A stretch of 64,000 nucleotides of DNA, from contig NZ_JAVIFW010000005.1 of the NCBI RefSeq assembly GCF_031157275.1, positions 62,001 through 126,000 of the forward strand, read 5' to 3'. This DNA comes from Streptomyces sp. LHD-70. Lineage in GTDB: Bacteria; Actinomycetota; Actinomycetes; Streptomycetales; Streptomycetaceae. The notes under the pieces are model-generated. The model worked only from the letters and a program-made list of their open reading frames with translations. It was not told the origin of the DNA and searched no databases. This document shows, in pieces, positions 14,576 through 23,475 of the stretch; within the stretch, counting starts at the first letter, position 1, and each line of letters opens with the position of its first letter. The translations under genes and the position numbers were made by a program.

Positions 14576-17431
14576 ATGCAACGGCGCATCCCACGCAGAG
14601 TGATCCGCAGAGGCCATCGCGTCCGCGGCGGGCCCGGCGTCCTGGTCGCCGCGGCGGCCCTGCTCGGCGGGCTGCTCGCGCCGCTGCCCCAGGCCGCCGC
14701 CGCGGAGCCCGCGCCGACCGCCGCCGAGGACTACTGCGGCAAGCAGTGCGCCGACATCCTGCCGCCCGGCGCCAACGGCAGCGCCACCCTCGCCGAGATC
14801 CTCGGCCACCGCCTCTTCGGCACCAAACCGGCCCACAGCGACGACCAGTTGGGCCCGTACGACGCGCTCTCCTCCGGCTACGGCTCCCTCACGGACGACC
14901 GGCTCACCGACTTCTTCCGGGACTCCTCCTTCGGTGTCCCCGAGGGGCAGGCCGCCTCGGTCACCAAGCCGCGCGAGGACGTCACGATCACCCGCGACAA
15001 GCAGAACGGCGTGCCCCACATCAAGGGCACCACCCGCTACGGCACCGAGTTCGGCGCGGGCTACGCCGCGGGCCAGGACCGGCTCTGGCTCATCGACCTG
15101 TTCCGGCACATCGGCCGCGGCGAGCTGACCTCCTTCGCGGGCGGCGCCCCCGCCAACCAGGGCCTTGAGCAGCAGTTCTGGCCGCAGGCCCCGTACACCG
15201 AGAAGGACCTGGAGAACCAGGTCGAGTGGCTGCGGAAGAACTCCGGTCCGCGCGGCGAGCAGGCCATGAAGGACGCGCAGGCCTACGTCGACGGCCTCAA
15301 CTCCTATCGGGAGAAGGCGAAGAAGGGCCGCTACTTCCCCGGTGAGTACGTCCTGACCGGCAAGGTCGACGCGATCACCAACATCGGCGAGATCGAACCC
15401 TTCAAGATCACCGACATGATCGCGCTCGCCTCGGTCGTCGGCGGCCTCTTCGGAGGCGGCGGCGGGGGAGAGGTGGACGCGGCGCTCTCCCTGCTCAAGG
15501 CGCAGGAGAAGTACGGCGTCGAGAAGGGCACGAAGGTCTGGGAGTCGTTCCGCCAGCGCAACGACCCGGAGACCGTCCTCACCGTCCACGACGGCACGAG
15601 CTTCCCGTACGCGGGCAAGCCCGAGAAGGCGCGCGGCACGGCCATGCCGGACGCGGGCTCGGTCGAGCGCGAGCCGCTCGTGTACGACCGGGAGGGCGCG
15701 GCGAAGACGGGCGCCAAGGACCCGGTGAAGGCCCCGGAGAAGCTGAAGAAACTGCAGGGGATGTACGACGACGGGGTCCTGCCCGAGGACACCTTCAGCG
15801 GGCCCAACTCCACGTCCCGCAAGGGCATGTCGAACGCCCTGCTGGTCTCCGGGAAGCACACGGCAAGCGGAAACCCGGTGGCCGTGTTCGGTCCGCAGAC
15901 CGGCTATTTCGCGCCCCAGCTCCTGATGATGCAGGAGCTCCAGGGGCCGGGCATCAGCGCCCGCGGCGTCTCCTTCGCCGGCGTCGGCATGTACGTCCAG
16001 CTCGGCCGCGGCCAGGACTACGCGTGGAGCGCGACCTCCGCCAACCAGGACATCACCGACACGTACGCCGTCGAACTCTGCGAACCCGACGGCTCGGCGC
16101 CCACCAAGCAGTCCACGCACTACCGCCACCGCGGCGACTGCCTGCCCATGGAGATGCTGGAGAAGAAGAACGCCTGGAAGCCCACCCTCGCCGACTCCAC
16201 GGCCGCGGGCTCCTACCGCCTCCAGGTCTTCCGCACCAAGTACGGCATCGTCACGCACCGCGCGACGGTCGACGGCAAGCCCGTCGCGTACACCTCGTTG
16301 CGCTCCACCTACCAGCACGAGGCCGACTCGATCATCGGCTTCCAGATGTTCAACGACCCGTCGTACGTCAAGGACGCCGAGTCCTTCCAGAAGGCCGCCG
16401 AGCACATCGGCTACGCCTTCAACTGGTTCTACGCCGACTCCCGCGACACCGCGTACTACAACAGCGGATCCAACCCGCAGCGCGCGGAGGGCGTGGACCC
16501 GTCGTTCCCCGTGAAGGCCGAAGAGGCCTATGAGTGGCGGGAGTTCGACCCGACGCACAACACGGCCGCGTACACCCCGCCCGCCGAGCACCCGCAGTCC
16601 GTCAACCAGGACTACTACATCTCCTGGAACAACAAGCAGGCCAAGGACTTCAGCGGCGCGAACTTCAGCTACGGGGCCGTGCACCGCGGTGATCTCCTCG
16701 ACGACCGGGTGAAGGAACTCGTCGACGAGGGCGGCGTCACCCGCGCATCGCTCACGCGCGCGATGGCCGAGGCCGCCGTCACCGATCTGCGCGGCGAGCA
16801 GGTCCTGCCCGAGCTGCTGAAGGTGCTGCGCAGCAAGCCGATCACCGACCCCCAACTCGCCAAGGCGGTACAGCAGTTGGAGTCATGGCGGAAGGCGGGC
16901 GCCCAGCGCAATCAGACCTCGGCGGGGTCGAAGACGTACGCACACCCGGATGCGATCCGCGTCATGGACGCCTGGTGGCCGCGGCTCGTCGAGGCCCAGT
17001 TCAAGCCGGGGCTCGGCGGTGACCTGTACGAGGCCCTGACCGGGCAACTCGCCGTCGACGAGGCCCCGTCCGCGGCCCACGGCCCGACCGGCGCGCACGC
17101 GGGCTCGGCCTTCCAGTACGGCTGGTGGGGCTATGTCGACAAGGACCTTCGCAAGGTCCTCGGGCAGCCGGTGAAGGGCGAGTTGGGCGCGAACTACTGC
17201 GGTGACGGGAAGCTTGACGCCTGCCGCGACGCCCTCCTCGCAAGCCTCACGGAGGCGACCGCGCTGTCCGCGGAAGAGGTCTACCCGGGCGACGACAGCT
17301 GCAAGGCGGGCGACCAGTGGTGCGCGGACACCATCGTCCACCGCGCGGTCGGCGGCATCACACACGAGCCGATCCAGTGGCAGAACCGGCCTACGTATCA
17401 GCAGGTGGTGGAGTTCCCGGCGCACAGGTGA
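14576..17431 (+). CDS. Secreted penicillin-acylase-family amidase
   Basis: This N-terminal-nucleophile hydrolase family cleaves acylated amines such as beta-lactams, acyl-homoserine lactones or lipopeptides. The 951-residue precursor has an Arg-rich N terminus and a signal helix (about residues 22-43, ending AAAAEP). The alpha-chain motif is GVPHIKGTTRYGTEFGAGYA with QDRLW. The beta chain starts at the autocatalytic serine in GMSNALLVSG (Ser419). The following FGPQTGYFAPQ and ATSANQDITDTYAVEL segments fit the oxyanion and Asn region. ATG 14576 follows GGGAGGAGCAGGA, which excludes the longer upstream frame. It is monocistronic and ends at a strong terminator. The natural substrate is unknown. 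Confidence 0.9.
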   Translation: MQRRIPRRVIRRGHRVRGGPGVLVAAAALLGGLLAPLPQAAAAEPAPTAAEDYCGKQCADILPPGANGSATLAEILGHRLFGTKPAHSDDQLGPYDALSSGYGSLTDDRLTDFFRDSSFGVPEGQAASVTKPREDVTITRDKQNGVPHIKGTTRYGTEFGAGYAAGQDRLWLIDLFRHIGRGELTSFAGGAPANQGLEQQFWPQAPYTEKDLENQVEWLRKNSGPRGEQAMKDAQAYVDGLNSYREKAKKGRYFPGEYVLTGKVDAITNIGEIEPFKITDMIALASVVGGLFGGGGGGEVDAALSLLKAQEKYGVEKGTKVWESFRQRNDPETVLTVHDGTSFPYAGKPEKARGTAMPDAGSVEREPLVYDREGAAKTGAKDPVKAPEKLKKLQGMYDDGVLPEDTFSGPNSTSRKGMSNALLVSGKHTASGNPVAVFGPQTGYFAPQLLMMQELQGPGISARGVSFAGVGMYVQLGRGQDYAWSATSANQDITDTYAVELCEPDGSAPTKQSTHYRHRGDCLPMEMLEKKNAWKPTLADSTAAGSYRLQVFRTKYGIVTHRATVDGKPVAYTSLRSTYQHEADSIIGFQMFNDPSYVKDAESFQKAAEHIGYAFNWFYADSRDTAYYNSGSNPQRAEGVDPSFPVKAEEAYEWREFDPTHNTAAYTPPAEHPQSVNQDYYISWNNKQAKDFSGANFSYGAVHRGDLLDDRVKELVDEGGVTRASLTRAMAEAAVTDLRGEQVLPELLKVLRSKPITDPQLAKAVQQLESWRKAGAQRNQTSAGSKTYAHPDAIRVMDAWWPRLVEAQFKPGLGGDLYEALTGQLAVDEAPSAAHGPTGAHAGSAFQYGWWGYVDKDLRKVLGQPVKGELGANYCGDGKLDACRDALLASLTEATALSAEEVYPGDDSCKAGDQWCADTIVHRAVGGITHEPIQWQNRPTYQQVVEFPAHR

Positions 17432-17435
17432 GGCC

Positions 17436-17476
17436 CAATCGCCGGAGGGGCTCAAATTGAGCCCCTCCGGCGATTG
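17436..17476 (+). terminator. Perfect 19-bp bidirectional terminator (repeated type)
   Basis: The stem 17436-17454 with 17458-17476 closes an AAT loop and shares the core CGCCGGAGGGGCT with the hairpin at 6073-6116. It sits between the convergent acylase and MFS genes and can serve both. Confidence 0.88.
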
Positions 17477-17499
17477 AGGAGGCCTGTCCGGCAGGACCC

Positions 17500-18837
17500 T
17501 CAGCCCAGCTCCCGCTCCCGCGTCTCCGGCAGAGCCAACACGCACACCAAAGACACCACGGCCATGGCGCTGACGTACCACCCCACCGCCCCCGACCCAA
17601 AGGACTCCTGCAGCCGCGTAGCCACCAGCGGAGCAACCGCCCCGCCCGCAACCCCACCCAGGTTGTACGCGAACGACGCCCCCGAGTACCGCACCCGCGC
17701 CCCGAACAGCTCCGGCAGGTACGCACCCATCGGGCCGTACACCACACCCATGCAGAACAGCGCACCGCCGAGCGCGATCGCGATGAGGACCGGCTGCTCG
17801 GTGTCCATCAGCGGGAACAGCACGAACCCCCACACCACCGCGAGCCCGCTGCCCGCGAGGATCAGGCGGCGCCGTCCGCGCGCGTCGGAGCGGGTCGCCG
17901 CGAACCAGGTGCCCGCGGCGAGGAACACGCAGGCCACCAGGGAAAGGCCGAGCATCGTGTTCCGGGAGACGCCGAGCGTGTTCGTCCCGTACGCCAGGCA
18001 GTACGTGGTGGCCGTGTAGAAGAGGCCGTACGCGACGACCATGCCGCCGGCGCCGAGCAGCAGCTCGCGCGGGTGCCGCTTGAACACCTCCAGGGCGGGG
18101 GCCTTGCTGGCCTCCTGAGCGGCCATCACACGCGCGAAGACCGGGGTCTCGCTGATCCTGAGCCGCACGAACAGGCCGACCGCCACCAGGAGGAACGACA
18201 GCAGGAACGGCACCCGCCAGCCCCAGCTGCGGAACGCCTCGTCGTCGAGCACGGACGAGAGCAGCCAGAAGATGCCCGTCGCCGCGAAGAACCCGACGGA
18301 CGGGCCGAGTTGGGGGAACGCCGCGAACATGCCGCGTTTGCCGCGCGGCGCGTGTTCCACGGCGAGCAGCGCGGCCCCGCCCCACTCGCCGCCGAGCCCG
18401 ACGCCCTGCAGGAAGCGGAGGAGGACGAGCAGCAGCGGCGCCCAGATGCCCCACGTACCGTAGCCGGGCAGCAGGCCCACGAGCGCCGTGGAGAGCCCCA
18501 TCAGGAGCAGCGAGGCGACCAGGACGGACTTGCGGCCGACCCGGTCCCCGAAGTGGCCGAAGACCAGCGAGCCGATGGGCCGCGCCGCGAAGGCCACCGC
18601 GTACGTGGAGAACGCCGCGAGCGTGCCGTTGACCGGGGTGAGGTTCGGGAAGAAGGCGTCGTTGAGGACGAGAGCGGCGGCCGTTCCGTAGACGTAGAAG
18701 TCGTAGAACTCGATGGCGGTGCCGATGAAGCTGGCCACCGCCACCCGGCGCAGGCTCTCCGGACTCTCGTCCGTGGAGGCGGCGTCGCCGGGGGCGGTGG
18801 CCTTGCTGAGGTCGGTGGTGGGGTCGTCGTTGAGCAC
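17500..18837 (-). CDS. MHS-type MFS transporter
   Basis: The 445-residue inner-membrane protein has twelve helices and MHS signatures: GTAIEFYDFYVYG at helix 1, GDRVGRKSVLV in loop 2-3 and LRFLQGVGLGGEWGGAALLAVE in helix 4. It is of the same subfamily as the carrier at 6457 but clearly distinct. The start is taken at GTG 18837 (MLNDDPTTD); upstream in-frame codons exist but lack a better RBS. A GGTCTC-N7-GAGACC palindrome lies about 50 bases upstream. It follows the muramidase gene on the same strand after 82 bases. The substrate is unknown. Confidence 0.87.
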   Translation of the reverse strand: MLNDDPTTDLSKATAPGDAASTDESPESLRRVAVASFIGTAIEFYDFYVYGTAAALVLNDAFFPNLTPVNGTLAAFSTYAVAFAARPIGSLVFGHFGDRVGRKSVLVASLLLMGLSTALVGLLPGYGTWGIWAPLLLVLLRFLQGVGLGGEWGGAALLAVEHAPRGKRGMFAAFPQLGPSVGFFAATGIFWLLSSVLDDEAFRSWGWRVPFLLSFLLVAVGLFVRLRISETPVFARVMAAQEASKAPALEVFKRHPRELLLGAGGMVVAYGLFYTATTYCLAYGTNTLGVSRNTMLGLSLVACVFLAAGTWFAATRSDARGRRRLILAGSGLAVVWGFVLFPLMDTEQPVLIAIALGGALFCMGVVYGPMGAYLPELFGARVRYSGASFAYNLGGVAGGAVAPLVATRLQESFGSGAVGWYVSAMAVVSLVCVLALPETRERELG

Positions 18838-18887
18838 GTCGGCACTGTGACGATCGGTGTAGCGTGCAGTCAATAGGCGGGACGGTC

Positions 18888-18906
18888 GGTCTCGGTTAAT
18901 GAGACC
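18888..18906 (-). promoter_or_regulatory. Inverted repeat upstream of the MFS gene
   Basis: GGTCTC-GGTTAAT-GAGACC has perfect 6-bp arms and an AT-rich centre. It lies between the NamZ-like gene (stop at 18920) and the MFS gene start. It could be an operator or a weak terminator; the AT-rich centre favours protein binding. Confidence 0.4.
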
Positions 18907-18919
18907 GCGCGCATCAATC

Positions 18920-20182
18920 TCAGCGGTACGCCAGATACCTCCTGCGCACCGCACGGAACTCCGCCAACTCGCCCTGCCAGGCGGCCACCACGTCCTCCGC
19001 GTCCGCGCCCGCGTCGATCATCGTGCGCACCTGCGTCGACCCGGTGAGCTTGTCGATCCAGTGGTCGCTGCGCCAGGCGAAGCCCTTCCAGGTCCGCTTG
19101 GCCGTCACGAGCAGCCCGATCCCGGTCGCCACCGCGTCGAACGCCTCCCGGTCGTGCACATGCAGCTGCACACCGCCGACGGTCTTGCCCTGGAACTTGG
19201 AGAACGTCGGCGCGAAGTACGCCTCCCTGAAGTGCACGCCGGGCAGGCCGAGTTCGTTCGCGGCCTCGGCCCAGCCACGGTCGATGCCCTCGGCGCCGAG
19301 CAGCTCGAACGGCCGCGTCGTGCCCCGCCCCTCCGACAGGTTGGTGCCCTCGAAGAGGCACGTACCCGGGTACACGAGCGCCGTCTCGGGCGTCGGCATG
19401 TTCGGGCTCGGCGGCACCCACGGCAGGCCCGACGCGTCGTAGAACTCGTCCCTGCGCCAGCCCGACATCAGCACGGTCTCCAGCTCGACCGGGCGCTCCA
19501 GGAACTCCGCGTTGAACAGCCGCGCCAGCTCCGCCACCGTCATCCCGTGCGCCTGCGAGATCGGCTCGCGCCCCACGAACGTCGCGAACTCCTTGTGCAG
19601 GACCGGCCCTTCCGCCGACCGCCCGGACACCGGATTCGGCCGGTCCAGGACCACGAACCGCTTCCCGGCCAGCTCGGCGGCCACCATGCAGTCGTACAGC
19701 GTCCAGATGTACGTGTAGAAGCGCGCGCCCGCGTCCTGGATGTCGAAGACGACGGTGTCCACGCGCGCCTCAGTGAAGATGTCCGCGAGCGCCTGCCCGC
19801 TCTTCCGGTACGTGTCGAAGACCGGCAGGCCCGTCGCCGGGTCGTCGTACCGGCCCTCCGAACCGCCCGCCTGCGCCGTGCCGCGGAAGCCGTGCTCGGG
19901 GCCGAACACCGCGACCAGGTCCACGCGTGCGTCGGCGTGCATCACGTCCACGATGTGCCGGACGTCGCGGGTCACGCCCGTCGGGTTGGTGACCATGCCG
20001 ACGCGCTCGCCGTCGAGGAGGCCGTAGCCGTCGTCGGCGAGCTGCTCGAAGCCGGTCCGCAGCCGGCGCCCGCCCGGCCGTGCCGTACGGCCCGCGTCCG
20101 CAGCGAGGGCGGGGGAGGCGGCGGCCGTCGCGGCGACCGCTCCCGTACCGGCGGCGAGCAGGCTCCGTCTGGAGAGATTCAT
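18920..20182 (-). CDS. namZ: Exo-beta-N-acetylmuramidase NamZ family (DUF1343), Tat-exported
   Basis: This 420-residue cell-wall hydrolase resembles the DUF1343 family, whose Bacillus member NamZ releases terminal N-acetylmuramic acid from peptidoglycan fragments. It begins with a twin-arginine signal (NLSRRSLLAAGTG, cleavage near ALA-AD). The mature domain has GMVTNPTGVTRD, VFGPEHGFRG, VFDIQDAGARFYTY and LDRPNPVSG, all conserved in the family. The ATG at 20182 has ACGGAGGTCATGGA upstream. It implies outside-the-membrane muropeptide recycling. It is divergent from the SDR operon. Confidence 0.88.
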   Translation of the reverse strand: MNLSRRSLLAAGTGAVAATAAASPALAADAGRTARPGGRRLRTGFEQLADDGYGLLDGERVGMVTNPTGVTRDVRHIVDVMHADARVDLVAVFGPEHGFRGTAQAGGSEGRYDDPATGLPVFDTYRKSGQALADIFTEARVDTVVFDIQDAGARFYTYIWTLYDCMVAAELAGKRFVVLDRPNPVSGRSAEGPVLHKEFATFVGREPISQAHGMTVAELARLFNAEFLERPVELETVLMSGWRRDEFYDASGLPWVPPSPNMPTPETALVYPGTCLFEGTNLSEGRGTTRPFELLGAEGIDRGWAEAANELGLPGVHFREAYFAPTFSKFQGKTVGGVQLHVHDREAFDAVATGIGLLVTAKRTWKGFAWRSDHWIDKLTGSTQVRTMIDAGADAEDVVAAWQGELAEFRAVRRRYLAYR

Positions 20183-20303
20183 TCCATGACCTCCGTGACA
20201 TCGATGAGCGCGGCTGACATGCGCACGCACGCTAACGCGCGCACGCCCCGCAGGGAACGAACCGGACAGCGGTCGTCTCGTCCGTCCCCTTCCCCCACGG
20301 CAT

Positions 20304-20317
20304 ACCGACTGGTTAGT
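20304..20317 (+). promoter_or_regulatory. Operator of the ACCGACTGGT family (SDR/acyl-CoA synthetase/TetR operon)
   Basis: ACCGACTGGTTAGT matches the perfect 14-mer at 6373 at 12 of 14 positions. It is preceded by CGGCAT, as in the site at 25757. It overlaps a TAGTCT -10 candidate (20314-20319) and lies 53 bases before the SDR start. Autoregulation by the TetR gene of this operon is the simplest reading. Confidence 0.65.
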
Positions 20318-20369
20318 CTGCGATCGCGTCGAGGCTGTTGACGAGTCGTTCACGAGGGGAGACACGAAG

Positions 20370-21131
20370 GTGGAGAGCATGCGGGACAAGGCAGTTGTCG
20401 TCACGGGGGCGGGTGCCGGCATCGGCGCCGCACTGGCCCGCCGGTTCGCGGCCGAGGGCGCCCGGGTGGTCGTCAACGACCTGGACCCCGACAAGGCGAA
20501 GGCTGTGGCCGAGGAGATCGGTGGCATCGCCGTACCCGGGGACGCCTCCGCGATCGTCGAGCCCGCGCGCGAGGCGCTCGGCGGCACCGTCGACGTCTAC
20601 TGCGCCAACGCGGGCCTCGCCTCCGGCGGCACCGAGGCCGCCGACGAGCAGGTGTGGGCCACGGCCTGGGACGTGAACGTGATGGCGCACATCCGCGCCG
20701 CCCACGCCCTGCTGCCCGGCTGGCTGGAGCGCGGCGAGGGCCGCTTCATCTCCACGGTGTCGGCCGCCGGACTGCTCACCATGGTCGGGGCGGCGCCGTA
20801 CAGCGTCACCAAGCACGGTGCGTACGCCTTCGCCGAGTGGCTCTCGCTGACGTACCGGCACCGCGGCCTCAAGGTGCACGCCATCTGCCCGCAGGGCGTG
20901 CGCACCGACATGCTCACCGCCGCCGGCTCGGCGGGCGAACTCGTCCTCGCGCCCAGCGCCATCGAGCCGGAGGACGTCGCCGAGGCGCTGTTCGCGGGCA
21001 TCGAGGCCGACCGCTTCCTGATCCTGCCGCACCCCGAGGTCGGGGGATACTACGCGGCACGCGCCTCGGACCCGGACCGCTGGCTCGGCAACATGAACCA
21101 CATCCAGCAGAAGTGGGAGGCGGCCCAGTGA
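20370..21131 (+). CDS. Short-chain dehydrogenase/reductase
   Basis: The 253-residue SDR has the NAD(P) motif TGAGAGIGAALARR, the NAG motif (CANAGLASGG), Ser in STVSAAG and the YSVTK active-site pair. It is the first gene of an operon: its stop overlaps the synthetase start as GTGA. The start is GTG 20370 after GAGGGGAGACACGAAG; ATG 20379 is an alternative. In the Pseudomonas Lva levulinate pathway an SDR (LvaD) reduces levulinyl-CoA; the gene set here makes that role possible but unproven. Confidence 0.88.
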   Translation: MESMRDKAVVVTGAGAGIGAALARRFAAEGARVVVNDLDPDKAKAVAEEIGGIAVPGDASAIVEPAREALGGTVDVYCANAGLASGGTEAADEQVWATAWDVNVMAHIRAAHALLPGWLERGEGRFISTVSAAGLLTMVGAAPYSVTKHGAYAFAEWLSLTYRHRGLKVHAICPQGVRTDMLTAAGSAGELVLAPSAIEPEDVAEALFAGIEADRFLILPHPEVGGYYAARASDPDRWLGNMNHIQQKWEAAQ

Positions 21132-22801
21132 AGCCAGCCGGAACGCAGTCCTCGGGCATATACGCCGCCAAGCCCTGGCTCGGCCGCCTCAGCGAGGCCC
21201 AGCGCGCCCCCGCCGACCCGCCGCCCTCCGTCGTGCACGCCTTCCGCCAAGCCGTCGGCAGGGCCCCGCGGCACACCGCCCTCGCCTACTTCGACGGCCG
21301 CCTCTCGTACGCGGAGACGGACGCGCTCAGCGACTCCGTCGCCGGACACCTCGCGGCCCGCGGCCTCGGCCCCGGCGACCGGGTGGCGATCATGCTGCAG
21401 AACACCCCGCACTTCGTCCTCGCCCTGCTCGGCGCCTGGAAGGCCGGGGCCACGGTCGTCCCGGTCAACCCGATGTACAAGTCGGGCGAGGTCCGGCACG
21501 TCCTGCACGACGCCGAGGTCACCGGGCTGATCTGCTCCGACCGCGCCTGGGAGTCGTACCTGCGGGAGACCGCCGCGGACTCCCCGGTACGGATCGTGCT
21601 CACCGCCTGCGAGCTGGACCTGCAGACCCGCGGCGACACCCGCGTCCTCGGCTTCGAACGCCTCCCGCAGGCGGCCGACGCCGACGACCTGCTGACCGTC
21701 GCCCGCGCCGGCGCCGCAGCGCCCACCGACCGCGAACCGGCCGCAGACGGCATCGCGTTGATCAGCTACACCTCGGGCACCAGCGGCACCCCCAAGGGCG
21801 CCATGAACCTGCACGGCAACATCACGTACAACGCCGAACGGCAGCGCGGCGGCCACGGGATCGCCGAGGGCGCGACCTACTTCGGGCTCGCCCCGCTCTT
21901 CCACATCACCGGCATGGTCTGCCAGCTCTCCGCCTGCTTCGCCAACGCGGGCACGCTGGCCCTCGCGTACCGCTTCGAGGCGGGCGTCGTCCTGGACGCG
22001 TTCGTGGAGCACCGGCCCGTGTACACCGTCGGCCCGTCCACCGCGTTCATGGCGCTCGCCGCGCACCCGGACGTCACCCGCGACCACTTCTCGTCCTTCG
22101 AGGTCATCTCCTCGGGCGGCGCCCCGCTGCCGCCCGCCCTGGTGGAGAAGTTCCGCGCCGGCTTCGGCCCGTACATCCGCAACGGCTACGGACTCACCGA
22201 GTGCACCGCGCCCTGCGCCTCCGTGCCGCCCGAGCACGAGGCGCCCGTCGACCCGGCCTCAGGGACGCTCTCGGTGGGCGTGCCGGGCCCGGACACCGTC
22301 GTACGGATCGTCGACGAGAAGGGCGCCGACGTGCCGTTCGGCGAGCACGGCGAGATCGCGGTGACCGGACCCCAGGTCGTCCCCGGCTACTGGCGCCGCG
22401 CCGAGGCCACCCAAGCCACCTTCCCCCAGGGCGAGTTGAGGACCGGCGACATCGGCTTCATGGACGCCGAGGGCTGGCTCTACGTCGTCGACCGCAAGAA
22501 GGACATGATCAACGCCTCCGGCTTCAAGGTCTGGCCCCGCGAGGTCGAGGACGTCCTCTACGGCCACCCGGCGGTCCGCGAGGCGGCCGTCGTCGGCGTC
22601 CCCGACAGCTACCGCGGCGAGTCCGTGAAGGCGTACGTCAGCCTGCGCCCCGGCGCGAGCGCGGACCCGGACGAGCTCGGCGCGTACTGCAAGGAGCGGC
22701 TCGCCGCGTACAAGTACCCGCGCGAGGTGGAGATCCTGCCGGAGCTCCCGAAGACCACGAGTGGGAAGATCCTCCGACGGGAACTGCGTTCCCAGCCGTA
22801 G
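21128..22801 (+). CDS. Acyl-CoA synthetase (AMP-forming)
   Basis: The 557-residue ANL-superfamily ligase activates a carboxylic acid to its CoA thioester. The P-loop-like motif is YTSGTSGTPKGAMN, with the later YGLTECTAP, the TGDIGFMDAEGWLYVVDRKKDM hinge (split here over the A8 region) and the catalytic Lys in PKTTSGKILRREL. Length and motif order match medium- to long-chain fatty acyl or aryl-CoA ligases. It starts at GTG 21128 within the SDR stop. It would supply the CoA ester used by the SDR, the ACAD and the kinase-like protein nearby. Confidence 0.9.
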   Translation: MKPAGTQSSGIYAAKPWLGRLSEAQRAPADPPPSVVHAFRQAVGRAPRHTALAYFDGRLSYAETDALSDSVAGHLAARGLGPGDRVAIMLQNTPHFVLALLGAWKAGATVVPVNPMYKSGEVRHVLHDAEVTGLICSDRAWESYLRETAADSPVRIVLTACELDLQTRGDTRVLGFERLPQAADADDLLTVARAGAAAPTDREPAADGIALISYTSGTSGTPKGAMNLHGNITYNAERQRGGHGIAEGATYFGLAPLFHITGMVCQLSACFANAGTLALAYRFEAGVVLDAFVEHRPVYTVGPSTAFMALAAHPDVTRDHFSSFEVISSGGAPLPPALVEKFRAGFGPYIRNGYGLTECTAPCASVPPEHEAPVDPASGTLSVGVPGPDTVVRIVDEKGADVPFGEHGEIAVTGPQVVPGYWRRAEATQATFPQGELRTGDIGFMDAEGWLYVVDRKKDMINASGFKVWPREVEDVLYGHPAVREAAVVGVPDSYRGESVKAYVSLRPGASADPDELGAYCKERLAAYKYPREVEILPELPKTTSGKILRRELRSQP

Positions 22802-22870
22802 ATCGCATACGGTTTCCCGCTGACCGGTACACACAGCAACTGGCACACGTACGAAAGGCAGGTGGCGGCC

Positions 22871-23467
22871 ATGGCCAAGGTGACGGACTCCGATGCCGGC
22901 ACGCCCGTCCCCCAACGGCTCCTGGCCGCCGCCACCCGGCTCTTCGCCGAGCAGGGCTACGACCGCACCTCCGTACAGGAGATCGTCGAGGCGGCCGGCG
23001 TCACCAAGGGCGCCCTCTACCACTACTTCGGCTCCAAGGAAGACCTGCTCCAGGAGGTCTACGCGCGTGTGCTCCGCCTCCAGCAGGAGCGCCTCGATGC
23101 GTACGCGGACTCCGACGCCCCGATCGAGAAGAGGCTGCGGGACGCCGCCGCGGACGTCGTCGTCACCACCATCGACAACCTCGACGACGCCGCCATCTTC
23201 TTCCGCTCCATGCACCAACTGAGCCCGGAGAAGAACAAGCAGGTGCGCTCCGAACGCCGCCGCTACCACGAACGGTTCCGCGCCCTGATCGAGGAAGGCC
23301 AGAAGGCCGGGGTGTTCTCCACCGCCACCCCGGCCGACCTCGTCGTGGACTACCACTTCGGCTCGGTCCACCATCTGTCGACGTGGTACCGGCCGGGCGG
23401 CCCGCTCACGCAGCAGCAGGTCGCCGATCACCTGGCGGACCTGCTGCTGCGCGCGCTGCGCCCCTGA
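22871..23467 (+). CDS. TetR-family regulator, candidate repressor of the ACCGACTGGTCGGT regulon
   Basis: The 198-residue protein has the TetR helix-turn-helix at residues ~25-55 (YDRTSVQEIVEAAGVTKGAL then YHYFGSKEDLL), followed by a helical effector domain with an ERRRYHERFRALIEEG helix. It is the third gene after the SDR and acyl-CoA synthetase (70-base gap), and its stop is 8 bases from the convergent ACAD stop. Three units in the window share a 14-bp palindrome; this is the only regulator gene inside any of them. ATG 22871 was chosen over GTG 22862 because AGGTGG lies six bases ahead. The effector may be an acyl-CoA. Confidence 0.87.
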   Translation: MAKVTDSDAGTPVPQRLLAAATRLFAEQGYDRTSVQEIVEAAGVTKGALYHYFGSKEDLLQEVYARVLRLQQERLDAYADSDAPIEKRLRDAAADVVVTTIDNLDDAAIFFRSMHQLSPEKNKQVRSERRRYHERFRALIEEGQKAGVFSTATPADLVVDYHFGSVHHLSTWYRPGGPLTQQQVADHLADLLLRALRP

Positions 23468-23475
23468 CCCTCAGG

